From Novosphingobium sp. JCM 18896 (lineage in GTDB: Bacteria; Pseudomonadota; Alphaproteobacteria; Sphingomonadales; Sphingomonadaceae): 64,000 nucleotides of DNA. Below are positions 8,816-16,935 of this stretch, one piece after another; positions within the stretch are counted from its first letter, which is position 1; every line of letters begins with the position of its first letter. The stretch is taken from NCBI RefSeq assembly GCF_025938095.1, contig NZ_JAPCZF010000004.1, positions 434,001 through 498,000 on the forward strand. The letters are read 5' to 3'. The position numbers and the translations under genes were made by a program. The notes under the pieces are model-generated. The model was not told where the DNA came from. It saw only the letters and a list, made by a program, of their open reading frames with translations, and did no database searches.

Positions 8816-9825
8816 AGTATTCGAACCTTGAAAACGATGGTGCGAGTGCCGGGGGCCACCTCGCCGAGACCGACGAGGATCGAGCTGTCGTCGGCGCGAC
8901 CAGGGTCGTCGTCGCCCGCGTCCGACAGCGTGGCGCCGTCGAGTGTGAGGCTGCCGGGCACGTAGGCCGTGCCGGCGGGGATCGGATCCTCGATCTCGAC
9001 ATCGGCGGTGGTGCGCGGGAAGGCGGCGACCAGGCGGTAGGTGACGATCGCACCGGCGCTCGCCGTATCGCTACCGTCCGAGGTCTCGACGCTCTGCGAT
9101 TTCGTCAGGCTGGGCTCGACCGACTTGGCGAGCAGCCGCAGTTTCGTTCCGGTGACCGTGCCGTTTTTGTCCGCGCCGGTCTTGCCGACGATCGCGTCGC
9201 CGCCGCCGTCGCCCTGTCCCGGGAAGACCGTGCCGGGCACGCCCGAACCCGTCCGTGCCAGGGCGCGCAGTCGTACCGACCCCGCCTTGGCGCAATCGCC
9301 GCCGACCACCGCGAAGACGTGCGCGCTTGCGCCGCTGGCGAGGGTCAGTTGCGAATTCGCCAGCGGTTTGTCGATCGCGGCGTTGTAGACCCGGCTGCCG
9401 TCGGTATCGCCGGCGATGTGGACGACCGATGCGCCCGGTCCCTCGGCCTGGGCGGTCAGGTCGAAGGTTTCCGTGCCGCTGCCGTGGTTGGCGACGACGA
9501 AGCCGACCGCACACTCTTCTCTCTCCGGTACGGGGCCGCTCGGCGCATCGGTATCGACCGAAACGTCGAGCGTTTCGGCGATGATCAGGCTGGCCGTGTT
9601 CGAGAATACGGTGTGGCGCATGCCGGCGATGTCGAAGCTCAGCGTGGCCGTGTTCGAAATGACGGTGCCGGCGGTCGTCGCTGCTCGGGCCTGAGCGCTG
9701 GAGAGCGCGATGGCCAGGCCGAACGCAACAAGCCACACCGCCAGCTTCTTCGCTGCGGTGGGGATGAGGCTCGACCCGAAATTCCGGGTGGCCACAAGGG
9801 GTTCTGCGCCGTTCACGCGATCCAC
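8812..9825 (-). CDS. Secreted DUF11-domain protein, 337 aa, first gene of operon
   Basis: The frame begins with GTG 9825; GTG codons at 9816 and 9795 are alternatives, and none has a clear ribosome-binding site. A signal peptide (AVWLVAFGLAIALSSAQARA) is followed by the shared motif GTVISNTATLSFDIAGM and SNTASLIIAETLDVSVD. A second beta domain lies at about residues 80-200. The C-terminal DUF11 domain (SLTKSQSVETSDG, GAIVTYRLVAAFP, IEDPIPAGTAYVPGSL) ends in FKVRIL. It leads the operon, so its upstream region should hold the promoter. Function unknown. Confidence 0.75.
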   Translation of the reverse strand: MDRVNGAEPLVATRNFGSSLIPTAAKKLAVWLVAFGLAIALSSAQARAATTAGTVISNTATLSFDIAGMRHTVFSNTASLIIAETLDVSVDTDAPSGPVPEREECAVGFVVANHGSGTETFDLTAQAEGPGASVVHIAGDTDGSRVYNAAIDKPLANSQLTLASGASAHVFAVVGGDCAKAGSVRLRALARTGSGVPGTVFPGQGDGGGDAIVGKTGADKNGTVTGTKLRLLAKSVEPSLTKSQSVETSDGSDTASAGAIVTYRLVAAFPRTTADVEIEDPIPAGTAYVPGSLTLDGATLSDAGDDDPGRADDSSILVGLGEVAPGTRTIVFKVRIL

Positions 9826-9881
9826 CAGCGGCGAACGCGGTTAACTCGGACTTACCTCAGCGCCCAAACCGGGGATTCTGC

Positions 9882-9911
9882 GACCATGGTCTTAGCCCTA
9901 CGACCAAGGTC
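9882..9911. promoter_or_regulatory. Two tandem palindromes, one helical face
   Basis: A perfect palindrome GACCATGGTC (9882-9891) and a near-perfect one GACCAAGGTC (9902-9911) have centres 20 bases apart, close to two helix turns. They lie 57-86 bases before the first codon of the DUF11 operon, where an activator would bind, and downstream of the putA stop codon. They look like a dimer-binding double site. The binding protein is unknown. Confidence 0.45.
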
Positions 9912-9950
9912 GATGGGCGGATTTTCCGTTTCTGCAGAGAGGGATGGGCC

Positions 9951-12900
9951 TTACGAGAGCATCATCAGGCTCGCATTGCCACCCGCCGCCGTGGTGTTGA
10001 TCGAGGTCGAGACTTCCTCGAGCAGCCAGTCGCAAGCATAGGCTAGCGGTTGACCCGTTTCGGCGGCGTGGACGGTCACGATAGCGCCCGGCATGGCGGC
10101 GACTGCTTCGACCATCGCCGCGGCCTGGGTGCGGCTGCCTTCGACCAGTGCTGCGGCGAAAGGCGCGGAACGATCAAGCGCGAAAGCCGCCGCAACGGCG
10201 GGCGGCAGGCCGGCGGGAAGCGGCATGGATTCGACGAAGCCGCGATTGCCGGTGGCGAGCACCGCGGCCATCTGCTCGATCAGGCCGTCGCGCGTGGCGG
10301 GCCGCATCAGCACGGCGCCGCGCGGATGTAGCGCATAGAGATTGCGTTCGCCCACCGGACCCGGCAGCGCGAGTTCGACAGCGAGCGCCGAAGCCTCGCC
10401 ATAACGCCGCGCGAGCGCCGCACCGGGCGCGTTGCCCGCACGCTCGAGCCAGTCGGCGAAATCGTGCAGCGGTGTCGCCAGGTGTCCGGCGCGTTCGGCG
10501 AAGACCGGCGGGACCGTCACCAGCCGCCCCAGATAGAGTGGGCCGCCCGCCTTGGGACCGGTGCCCGAGAGCCCGCGCCCGCCGAAGGGCTGCACCCCGA
10601 CGATCGCGCCGATGACGTTGCGGTTGACGTAGAGATTGCCCGCCTTCACCCGCGTGGTGACGTGCGCGACGGTTTCGTCGAGCCTGGTGTGGAGGCCGAA
10701 AGTCAGTCCATATCCGGTGGCGTTGATCGTATCGATCAGTTCGCCCAGCCGCTCGCGGCGATAGCGCACGACATGCAGCACGGGGCCGAAGACTTCGTGC
10801 GTCAGTTCGGCAATGCTCGGGATCTCGATGATCGTCGGCGGCACGAAAGTGCCTTGGGCGGCCTCGGGCGGCAGGTCCTGCTGCTCGACCGCGAAGCCGC
10901 GCGCGCGCATCGACGCGATGTGCCGTTCGATGCTCGCCTGAGCCTCGTCGGTGATGACCGGGCCGATGTCGACCGCCAGCCGGTCGGTCCGCCCCAGCCG
11001 CAATTCCTTGAGCGCGCCCTTGAGCATCGCCAGGGTGCGATCGGCGGCCTCTTCCTGCAGGCAGAGTACACGCAGTGCCGAACAGCGCTGACCGGCGCTG
11101 TCGAAGGCCGAGGCGATGACGTCGGCGACGACCTGTTCGGCGAGCGCCGAACTGTCGACGATCATCGCGTTCTGCCCACCCGTCTCGGCGATCAGCGGGA
11201 TCGGCTTGCCGGCGGGCGACAGGCGCGTCGCCAGTTCGCGCTGGATCAGGCGCGCGACCTCGGTCGAGCCGGTGAAGATGACGCCCGCCGTCTCGGGTGC
11301 CGCGACCAGCGCTGCACCGATCGCGCCGTCACCGGGGATCAGTTGGAGCGCGTCGGTCGGCACGCCGGCGAGGTGCAGCAGGCGTACGGCCTCGGCGGCG
11401 ATCAGCGGGGTTTCCTCGGCGGGCTTGGCGAGCACCGGATTGCCGGCAACCAGAGCAGCGGCGATCTGGCCGGTGAAGATCGCGAGCGGGAAATTCCACG
11501 GGCTGATGCAGACGACCGGCCCGAGTGGCATCTGGCCGGGGCCGAAGGTCGCCCGCGCCTGGCTCCCGTAGTAGCGCAGGAAGTCGATCGCCTCGCGGAC
11601 TTCGGACACGGCGTTCGCCGCCGACTTTCCTGCCTCGCGCATGGCCAGGCCCATCAGTGCGGGCATCCGTTCCTGCATGGCATCGGCCGCGCGTTCGAGC
11701 ACTGCGGCGCGTTCGCCGACGGACACCGCGCTCCAGGTCGAACCGACGGCCTGGGCGACTGCCGCTGCGGCCTGCTCGGGCGAGACTTCGACGACTTCGC
11801 CGACCACGTCGCGGTGATCGGCCGGATTGCGCACTTTGCGCGCCGTTCCTCGTCCGTCGGCCGGGGCGGCCGTCCAGGTGGAGCGGGCGCTGTCGGTGAG
11901 AGCATCGGCGAGGGTTGCGAGCGCATGCTCGTCGCTGAGGTCGATACCCGCTGAATTGCATCGGTCGGGATAGAGTTCGGCCGGCAGCGCGATCCGATCG
12001 TGCGGCGCGCCCGGGTGTGGCATCGCGCGGACGAGGTCGATGGGATCGGCGATCATCTCGTCGATCGACACCGCTGGATCGGCGATGCGATGGACGAAGG
12101 AGGAATTGGCGCCGTTCTCCAGCAGGCGGCGAACCAGATAGGCTAACAAGGTCTCGTGCGTGCCGACCGGCGCATAGATCCGGCAGGGGCGATCGAGCTT
12201 CTGCTTACCGACCACCTGTTCGTAGAGCGGCTCGCCCATACCGTGGAGGCACTGGAACTCGTATTGGCCCAGGGTGAAGTCGGGCCCGGCGAGATGGTAG
12301 ATCGTCGCCAGGGTCTGCGCATTGTGCGTGGCGAATTGGGGGAACACCGCCTCGGGCGCGGCGAGCAGCTTCCTGGCGCAGGCGATATAGGCGACGTCGG
12401 TGTGGAGCTTGCGCGTATAGACGGGGAAGTCGGCCAGGCCCTCGACCTGGGCGCGTTTGATCTCGGCATCCCAGTAGGCGCCCTTGACCAGTCGGACCAT
12501 GATCCGGCGCCCGGCGCGCCGGGCAAGATCGACGATCCAGTCGATCACGAAGGGACAGCGTTTGCCGTAGGCCTGGATGACGAAGCCGAGCCCGGCCCAG
12601 CCGGCCAGTTCGCGATCGAGCGCCAGGCTTTCGAGCAGGTCGAGCGAAAGTTCGAGGCGATCGGCTTCCTCGGCGTCTATGTTGAAGCCGATGTCATAGG
12701 CCTTGGCGAGGCAGGCGAGCCGTTTCACCCGTGGCAACAGTTCCTGCATGACTCGATCGGCCTGGGCGCGGCTGTAGCGCGGATGCAGCGCGGAGAGCTT
12801 GATCGATATGCCGGGGCCCTCGTAGACGCCGCGGCCGTGCGCGGCGAGGCCGATGGCGTGGATCGCGCGCTCGTAGTCGGCATAGTAGCGTTCGGCATCG

Positions 12901-13556
12901 GCCGCGGTGGTCGCCGCTTCGCCGAGCATGTCGTAGGAGTAGCGGAAGCCTTTCGCTTCCTGCACCTCGGCGCGCTTCAATGCCTCGGCGATCGTCTCGC
13001 CGGTGACGAACTGTTCGCCCATCAGTCGCATCGCCAGATCGACACCGCGGCGGATCACCGGCTCGCCGGCGCGTGCGACCAGTCTTGCCAGCGCGGCGCC
13101 GAGCCCGCGATCGTCGACGCTGCCGACGAGCTTGCCGGTGACGACGAGCCCCCAGGTCGCGGCATTGACGAACAGCGACTTGCCGCCGCCGATGTGCGCG
13201 CTCCAATCGCCATCGGCGATCTTGTCGCGGATCAGCGCGTCGCGCGTCGCGTCGTCGGGAATGCGCAGCAGCGCTTCGGCCAGGCACATGAGCGCAACGC
13301 CTTCCTCGCTCGACAGCGAGTATTCCTGGACCAGCCCTTCGACGCCGCTGCCGCGCTTCTGCTTGCGCAGCGTGGTGACGAGCTGCCGCGCGGTTTCGCG
13401 GATGGCGCTTCCGGTCGGGGCGTCGACTTCGGCTGCCGCGATAAGCGGCGCCAGGCATTCGGCTTCGGCGCGTCGATAGGCTGCGGTGATCGCCTGCCGG
13501 AGCGGGGTTTGCGGAGCGACGGGCGGGGCGAACTGATCGAAGGGTGTTGAGGCCAT
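9951..13556 (-). CDS. putA: Bifunctional proline dehydrogenase / L-glutamate gamma-semialdehyde dehydrogenase
   Basis: About 1201 residues. It oxidises proline to glutamate in two coupled steps using FAD and NAD. The proline dehydrogenase half (about residues 180-470) shows FRYSYDMLGEAA, IKLSALHPRYSRAQ and MVRLVKGAYWDAEIKRAQ. The aldehyde dehydrogenase half (about 600-1010) has SPWNFPLAIF, the general-base Glu791 (AETGGQN) and the nucleophile Cys825 (SAGQRCSALR). The N-terminal ribbon-helix-helix DNA-binding domain of enterobacterial PutA is missing, so it should not repress its own gene. I prefer ATG 13556 (MASTPFDQFAPP) because homologues begin near there; ATG 13574 is also possible. It is divergent from the phosphotransferase-like gene, with a short shared region. 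Confidence 0.95.
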   Translation of the reverse strand: MASTPFDQFAPPVAPQTPLRQAITAAYRRAEAECLAPLIAAAEVDAPTGSAIRETARQLVTTLRKQKRGSGVEGLVQEYSLSSEEGVALMCLAEALLRIPDDATRDALIRDKIADGDWSAHIGGGKSLFVNAATWGLVVTGKLVGSVDDRGLGAALARLVARAGEPVIRRGVDLAMRLMGEQFVTGETIAEALKRAEVQEAKGFRYSYDMLGEAATTAADAERYYADYERAIHAIGLAAHGRGVYEGPGISIKLSALHPRYSRAQADRVMQELLPRVKRLACLAKAYDIGFNIDAEEADRLELSLDLLESLALDRELAGWAGLGFVIQAYGKRCPFVIDWIVDLARRAGRRIMVRLVKGAYWDAEIKRAQVEGLADFPVYTRKLHTDVAYIACARKLLAAPEAVFPQFATHNAQTLATIYHLAGPDFTLGQYEFQCLHGMGEPLYEQVVGKQKLDRPCRIYAPVGTHETLLAYLVRRLLENGANSSFVHRIADPAVSIDEMIADPIDLVRAMPHPGAPHDRIALPAELYPDRCNSAGIDLSDEHALATLADALTDSARSTWTAAPADGRGTARKVRNPADHRDVVGEVVEVSPEQAAAAVAQAVGSTWSAVSVGERAAVLERAADAMQERMPALMGLAMREAGKSAANAVSEVREAIDFLRYYGSQARATFGPGQMPLGPVVCISPWNFPLAIFTGQIAAALVAGNPVLAKPAEETPLIAAEAVRLLHLAGVPTDALQLIPGDGAIGAALVAAPETAGVIFTGSTEVARLIQRELATRLSPAGKPIPLIAETGGQNAMIVDSSALAEQVVADVIASAFDSAGQRCSALRVLCLQEEAADRTLAMLKGALKELRLGRTDRLAVDIGPVITDEAQASIERHIASMRARGFAVEQQDLPPEAAQGTFVPPTIIEIPSIAELTHEVFGPVLHVVRYRRERLGELIDTINATGYGLTFGLHTRLDETVAHVTTRVKAGNLYVNRNVIGAIVGVQPFGGRGLSGTGPKAGGPLYLGRLVTVPPVFAERAGHLATPLHDFADWLERAGNAPGAALARRYGEASALAVELALPGPVGERNLYALHPRGAVLMRPATRDGLIEQMAAVLATGNRGFVESMPLPAGLPPAVAAAFALDRSAPFAAALVEGSRTQAAAMVEAVAAMPGAIVTVHAAETGQPLAYACDWLLEEVSTSINTTAAGGNASLMMLS

Positions 13557-13630
13557 GCTCCGAATATAGATCATTTCACGGCGAGGACGATCCGTTGCCT
13601 TCGCAGCGCATCCCGCGCTAGCGCGCGCTC

Positions 13631-14929
13631 ATGGCAGATACGACGATCATCGACTGGACCCGCGGCGACATCCTCGGGCTCGACTTCCCCGCCCACCCCC
13701 AAGCGCTGCAGGCGGGTGGCCCCGAATTCCTCACGCGTGCGTTCCGTGCGAGCGGCGTGCTCGGCCCCGACAACAGCGTGACCGCGATCACCGGTCTCGA
13801 CGAATGGACGCTGGGCGGTACCGGCGTGAAGGCGATGCTCTCGGTCGCTTACGAACGCGAGGTGCCGGGTCTGTCGACGGATCTCTTCGTGAAGTTCTCG
13901 CGCAATTTCGCGGACCCGGTGCGCGACAGCGGTCGCTATCACATGCCGCCGGAGGTGAGGCTTGCAAACCTTTCGCGTGAGCTGAATTTTCCGGTGGCGG
14001 TGCCCGAGTGTTTCTACGCCGATATCGCACAGGACACGCTTACCGGGATCATCGTCACCGAGCGCATTCCCTATGGGCAGGGTAGAGTAGAACCACATTA
14101 TCCCAAATGCATGGATCACCTTCTTCCCGATCCGAGCGAGCATTACCGGGCATTGGTTTCGAATCTCGCGCGATTGTCGGGCGCGCACAAGTCGGGGCGT
14201 TTGGGAGAGACGGTCGAGCGCGATTTCCGCTTCGATGTCGATGGCCTGGTCGCGCGCCGTGCCGGCCTCGAGGTGTCGCTCCTCACAAAGAGGATCAACC
14301 GGCTCGCGGAATTCATTCTGCAATATCCGCATTTGGTGCCCGCTCATGTCGCCGACCGCGGCTTTCTCGATCGCTTCTGCGCCGAGGCGCCGCTGGCGGT
14401 CGAACGGCAGGAGCAGATCTGGCTCTTCCTCTATTCGCGGCCCGACATGATCGCGCTCTGCCACATGAACGCGAACATCGATAATGCCTGGTTCTGGCGA
14501 GAGGCGGACGGCACGCTCGGTGCCGGTCTGATCGACTGGGGCAGCGTCGGGCAGATGTCCGTGGCCTCCTCGATCTGGGGTTGCGTCGGTGCGGCCGAAC
14601 CCGAGATGCACGATCGCTATCTGGACGAATTGATCGATCTCTTCGTCGAGGAATATGCGCGTGCAGGCGGGCCCGCTCTCGATCGCGCCGAACTCGCGCT
14701 GCATCTCGAGATGCACGTGATGATGTCGGCGCTGCACATGACGACGGCGCCGCCGGCGATCCTGCGCGAGGTGCCCGATCCGAACGTCGCCGTCGATCGA
14801 TACGATCCGATCTTCACGGCGAACGAGACCGCGCGCGTGCAGTTGAAGATCACCGTCTCGCTGCTGAACATGTGGCAGCGACGCGACCTGGGGCGGTACT
14901 TGCGCGCGGATGCTGCCTGGCAGGGCTAG
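13631..14929 (+). CDS. Phosphotransferase-family (aminoglycoside-phosphotransferase-like) protein
   Basis: 432 residues with a degenerate kinase fold. The catalytic-loop equivalent is ALCHMNANIDNAWF (usual HGDxxxxN; here the Asp position is Asn), and the metal-binding-loop equivalent is GLIDWGSVGQMS. Family members near P450 and acyl-CoA genes in sphingomonads and actinobacteria are annotated only as phosphotransferases with unknown substrate. It stands 114 bases upstream of the P450 gene on the same strand. Because the catalytic Asp position looks altered, kinase activity is uncertain. Confidence 0.7.
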   Translation: MADTTIIDWTRGDILGLDFPAHPQALQAGGPEFLTRAFRASGVLGPDNSVTAITGLDEWTLGGTGVKAMLSVAYEREVPGLSTDLFVKFSRNFADPVRDSGRYHMPPEVRLANLSRELNFPVAVPECFYADIAQDTLTGIIVTERIPYGQGRVEPHYPKCMDHLLPDPSEHYRALVSNLARLSGAHKSGRLGETVERDFRFDVDGLVARRAGLEVSLLTKRINRLAEFILQYPHLVPAHVADRGFLDRFCAEAPLAVERQEQIWLFLYSRPDMIALCHMNANIDNAWFWREADGTLGAGLIDWGSVGQMSVASSIWGCVGAAEPEMHDRYLDELIDLFVEEYARAGGPALDRAELALHLEMHVMMSALHMTTAPPAILREVPDPNVAVDRYDPIFTANETARVQLKITVSLLNMWQRRDLGRYLRADAAWQG

Positions 14930-14965
14930 GACGGAGAAAGTTCGCCCCCACGAAGTTCCGGGCGA

Positions 14966-15021
14966 TTGACCCGAACGACACATCCCGGTTATTATGCTGA
15001 AATATTATTCGGTATATCGAA
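14966..15021 (+). promoter_or_regulatory. Probable sigma-70 promoter and operator-like repeat before the P450 gene
   Basis: TTGACC (14966-14971) and TATTAT (14990-14995), 18 bases apart, form a plausible -35/-10 pair. Just after the expected start point there is an inverted repeat TTCG-N6-CGAA (15008-15021), placed where a repressor would block transcription. This promoter overlaps an upstream in-frame ATG at 14966 and so supports 15044 as the P450 start. Confidence 0.5.
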
Positions 15022-15043
15022 CAATTTGGGAGTCGGAGAGGTT

Positions 15044-16330
15044 ATGACCGCTACGGTAGCGAGCGCGGCTAAGGACGACGATCTTTACGAAGCCCTCTAC
15101 GACGTGCGCAAGGAAGCCGAGGAAATCGGCAACTACATCGACCACGATCCCTATCCGACGATGAACGCGCTGCGCGAGCGTGGGGCCGTGCAGAAGGGCT
15201 TCATGCGCCAGCTGATGGAACTGCCGCCGTTCCACCGGCACAAGGGTTCGCTCGAACGCCAGGGCTATACCTGCTTCACCTTCGACGCTTGCGAGAAGGC
15301 GTTCCGCGACAACGTGAACCTGTCGAACAACGTCTATCATTTCGACGGCAGCCCGCCGAAGACGATGGGCATCCTCGAGATGGACAATCCCGAGCACCAC
15401 GCGTTCCGCCGTGCCGTGCAATCGCTGTTCATCAAGCCCAAGGCGCAGAAGTGGTGGCGCGAGCACTTCATCGACAAGCTGGTCGACGATCTCGTCGTCG
15501 ACCTCGAGCGTCGCGACCGCGCCGAACTGAACCTGCAGCTCTGCGCACGCGTGCCGGTTCACACGATCACGCGGGCGGTGGGGCTCAATGGCGACGACGC
15601 GCTGCTGTTCCGCAACGCGCTGGTCGGCACCTCGGCCAGTCGGCACGGCATGGAAGTGCGCATGCAGTCGCATGCCACCGTCCAGCGGATGCTCATGGAG
15701 CAGATCGCCAAGCGCAAGAGCGATCCGGGCGAGGACATCATCTCGTGGCTGCTGGCCGCCGAGATCGACCCGCCGGGCGAGGAACGCCGGCATCTGACCG
15801 ACCAGGAGATCGTGATCTTTGCGCGGCTGATCCTGCTGGCCGGCGGCGGCACGACCTGGCGCCAGCTCGGCATCGTGCTGTTCGCGCTGCTCGACAACCG
15901 CGACTATTTCGAGGCCTGCAAGGCCGATCGCAAGCTGATCGACGCGGCGATCGAGGAATCGCTGCGCTGGAACCCCACGAACCCCACGTTCAGCCGCGTC
16001 GCGCTGGTCGATACCGACCTCTGCGGGGTGACGATCCCGCAGGGCGCCGTGCTCGACATCTGCCTGGGCGCGGCGAACCGCGATCCGGCGCGCTGGGACA
16101 ATCCCGAGGTGTTCGATCTCTACCGTCCGTTCCAGCAGCATCTGGGCACGGGCATCGGCGCGCACATGTGCCTGGGCCGCTTCGTCGCGCAGGCCGAGAT
16201 GGGCGTCACGATCAACAAGCTGTTCGATCACTTCCCGAACATGCGGTTCGATCCCGACGCGGAAACGCCGCACATCACCGGTGGCCTCGAACAGCGCGGC
16301 GTTTCGGCTCTGCCGGTGCTGCTGCGCTGA
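15044..16330 (+). CDS. Cytochrome P450
   Basis: 428 residues, a soluble bacterial class I P450. The I-helix motif is LAGGGTTWRQ, the K-helix ExxR is EESLRW, and the heme-ligand loop is GTGIGAHMCLGR with Cys376; the usual Phe seven residues before Cys is replaced (HLGTG). It would hydroxylate an organic substrate using electrons from a ferredoxin and reductase encoded elsewhere. I chose ATG 15044 because GGAGTCGGAGAGG lies just before it and an upstream in-frame ATG sits inside the likely promoter. It is followed after 46 bases by the DDN-type gene. Confidence 0.93.
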   Translation: MTATVASAAKDDDLYEALYDVRKEAEEIGNYIDHDPYPTMNALRERGAVQKGFMRQLMELPPFHRHKGSLERQGYTCFTFDACEKAFRDNVNLSNNVYHFDGSPPKTMGILEMDNPEHHAFRRAVQSLFIKPKAQKWWREHFIDKLVDDLVVDLERRDRAELNLQLCARVPVHTITRAVGLNGDDALLFRNALVGTSASRHGMEVRMQSHATVQRMLMEQIAKRKSDPGEDIISWLLAAEIDPPGEERRHLTDQEIVIFARLILLAGGGTTWRQLGIVLFALLDNRDYFEACKADRKLIDAAIEESLRWNPTNPTFSRVALVDTDLCGVTIPQGAVLDICLGAANRDPARWDNPEVFDLYRPFQQHLGTGIGAHMCLGRFVAQAEMGVTINKLFDHFPNMRFDPDAETPHITGGLEQRGVSALPVLLR

Positions 16331-16376
16331 GCCTGCGGCTTCATTCAACACACAACGAGATCGAGAGGAGAACGCC

Positions 16377-16829
16377 ATGAGCGACGCAGAAGCCACCCCC
16401 GCGCGCAGCAATCTGGGCACCGACATCACGCTGATCGGCGAAGAGCACGTGCGCCAGTATCGCGAGACCAATGGCGAGACCGGCTATATGTGGAACGGCG
16501 CCACGGCCTGTCTGCTGACCACCAAGGGGCGCAAGTCGGGCGAGGACCGCACGATCGCGATCATCTTCAAGCAGGTCGGCGATCGCTATGCGATCATCGC
16601 CTCGAAGGGCGGCTCGCCGACGCACCCGGCCTGGTACCTCAACGTCGAGGCCGATCCGCACGTCACGATGCAGATCAAGGGCGAAGCGTTCGCCGGCATC
16701 GCGCGCACCGCCGAAGGCGCGGAACGCGAGGAGCTGTGGGCCGCGTCGCTCGAGCAGTGGCCGAACTACGACGTCTACCAGTCGCGCACCGATCGCAAGA
16801 TCCCGGTCGTCGTGATCGAGCGCGCCTGA
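16377..16829 (+). CDS. Nitroreductase / deazaflavin-dependent (DDN-type) family protein
   Basis: 150 residues with a split beta-barrel flavin-binding fold. The motifs LLTTKGRKSGEDRTI, YAIIASKGGSPTHPAWYLNVEADPHVTMQ and a C-terminal RKIPVVVIER match the DDN family, whose studied mycobacterial members use cofactor F420. Whether this organism makes F420 cannot be seen here; some relatives bind other ligands. GAGAGGAG precedes ATG 16377. It is the last gene of the P450 group, followed by a strong terminator. Confidence 0.8.
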   Translation: MSDAEATPARSNLGTDITLIGEEHVRQYRETNGETGYMWNGATACLLTTKGRKSGEDRTIAIIFKQVGDRYAIIASKGGSPTHPAWYLNVEADPHVTMQIKGEAFAGIARTAEGAEREELWAASLEQWPNYDVYQSRTDRKIPVVVIERA

Positions 16830-16876
16830 CCTGAGGTTTCGGCGCGGGGCGACCTGCGTCGATTGTCGGTAATGAG

Positions 16877-16909
16877 AAAAGCCCGCGGTCCGAGAGACCG
16901 CGGGCTTTT
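16877..16909. terminator. Strong bidirectional intrinsic terminator
   Basis: A perfect 14-bp stem (AAAAGCCCGCGGTC, 16877-16890, paired with 16896-16909) with a five-base loop, flanked by A-rich sequence on the left and T-rich sequence on the right. It sits between the convergent DDN-type and RTX genes and can stop transcription on both strands. Confidence 0.92.
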
Positions 16910-16935
16910 CCTTTTTGGCCGCCGGCAGGCCGGGC

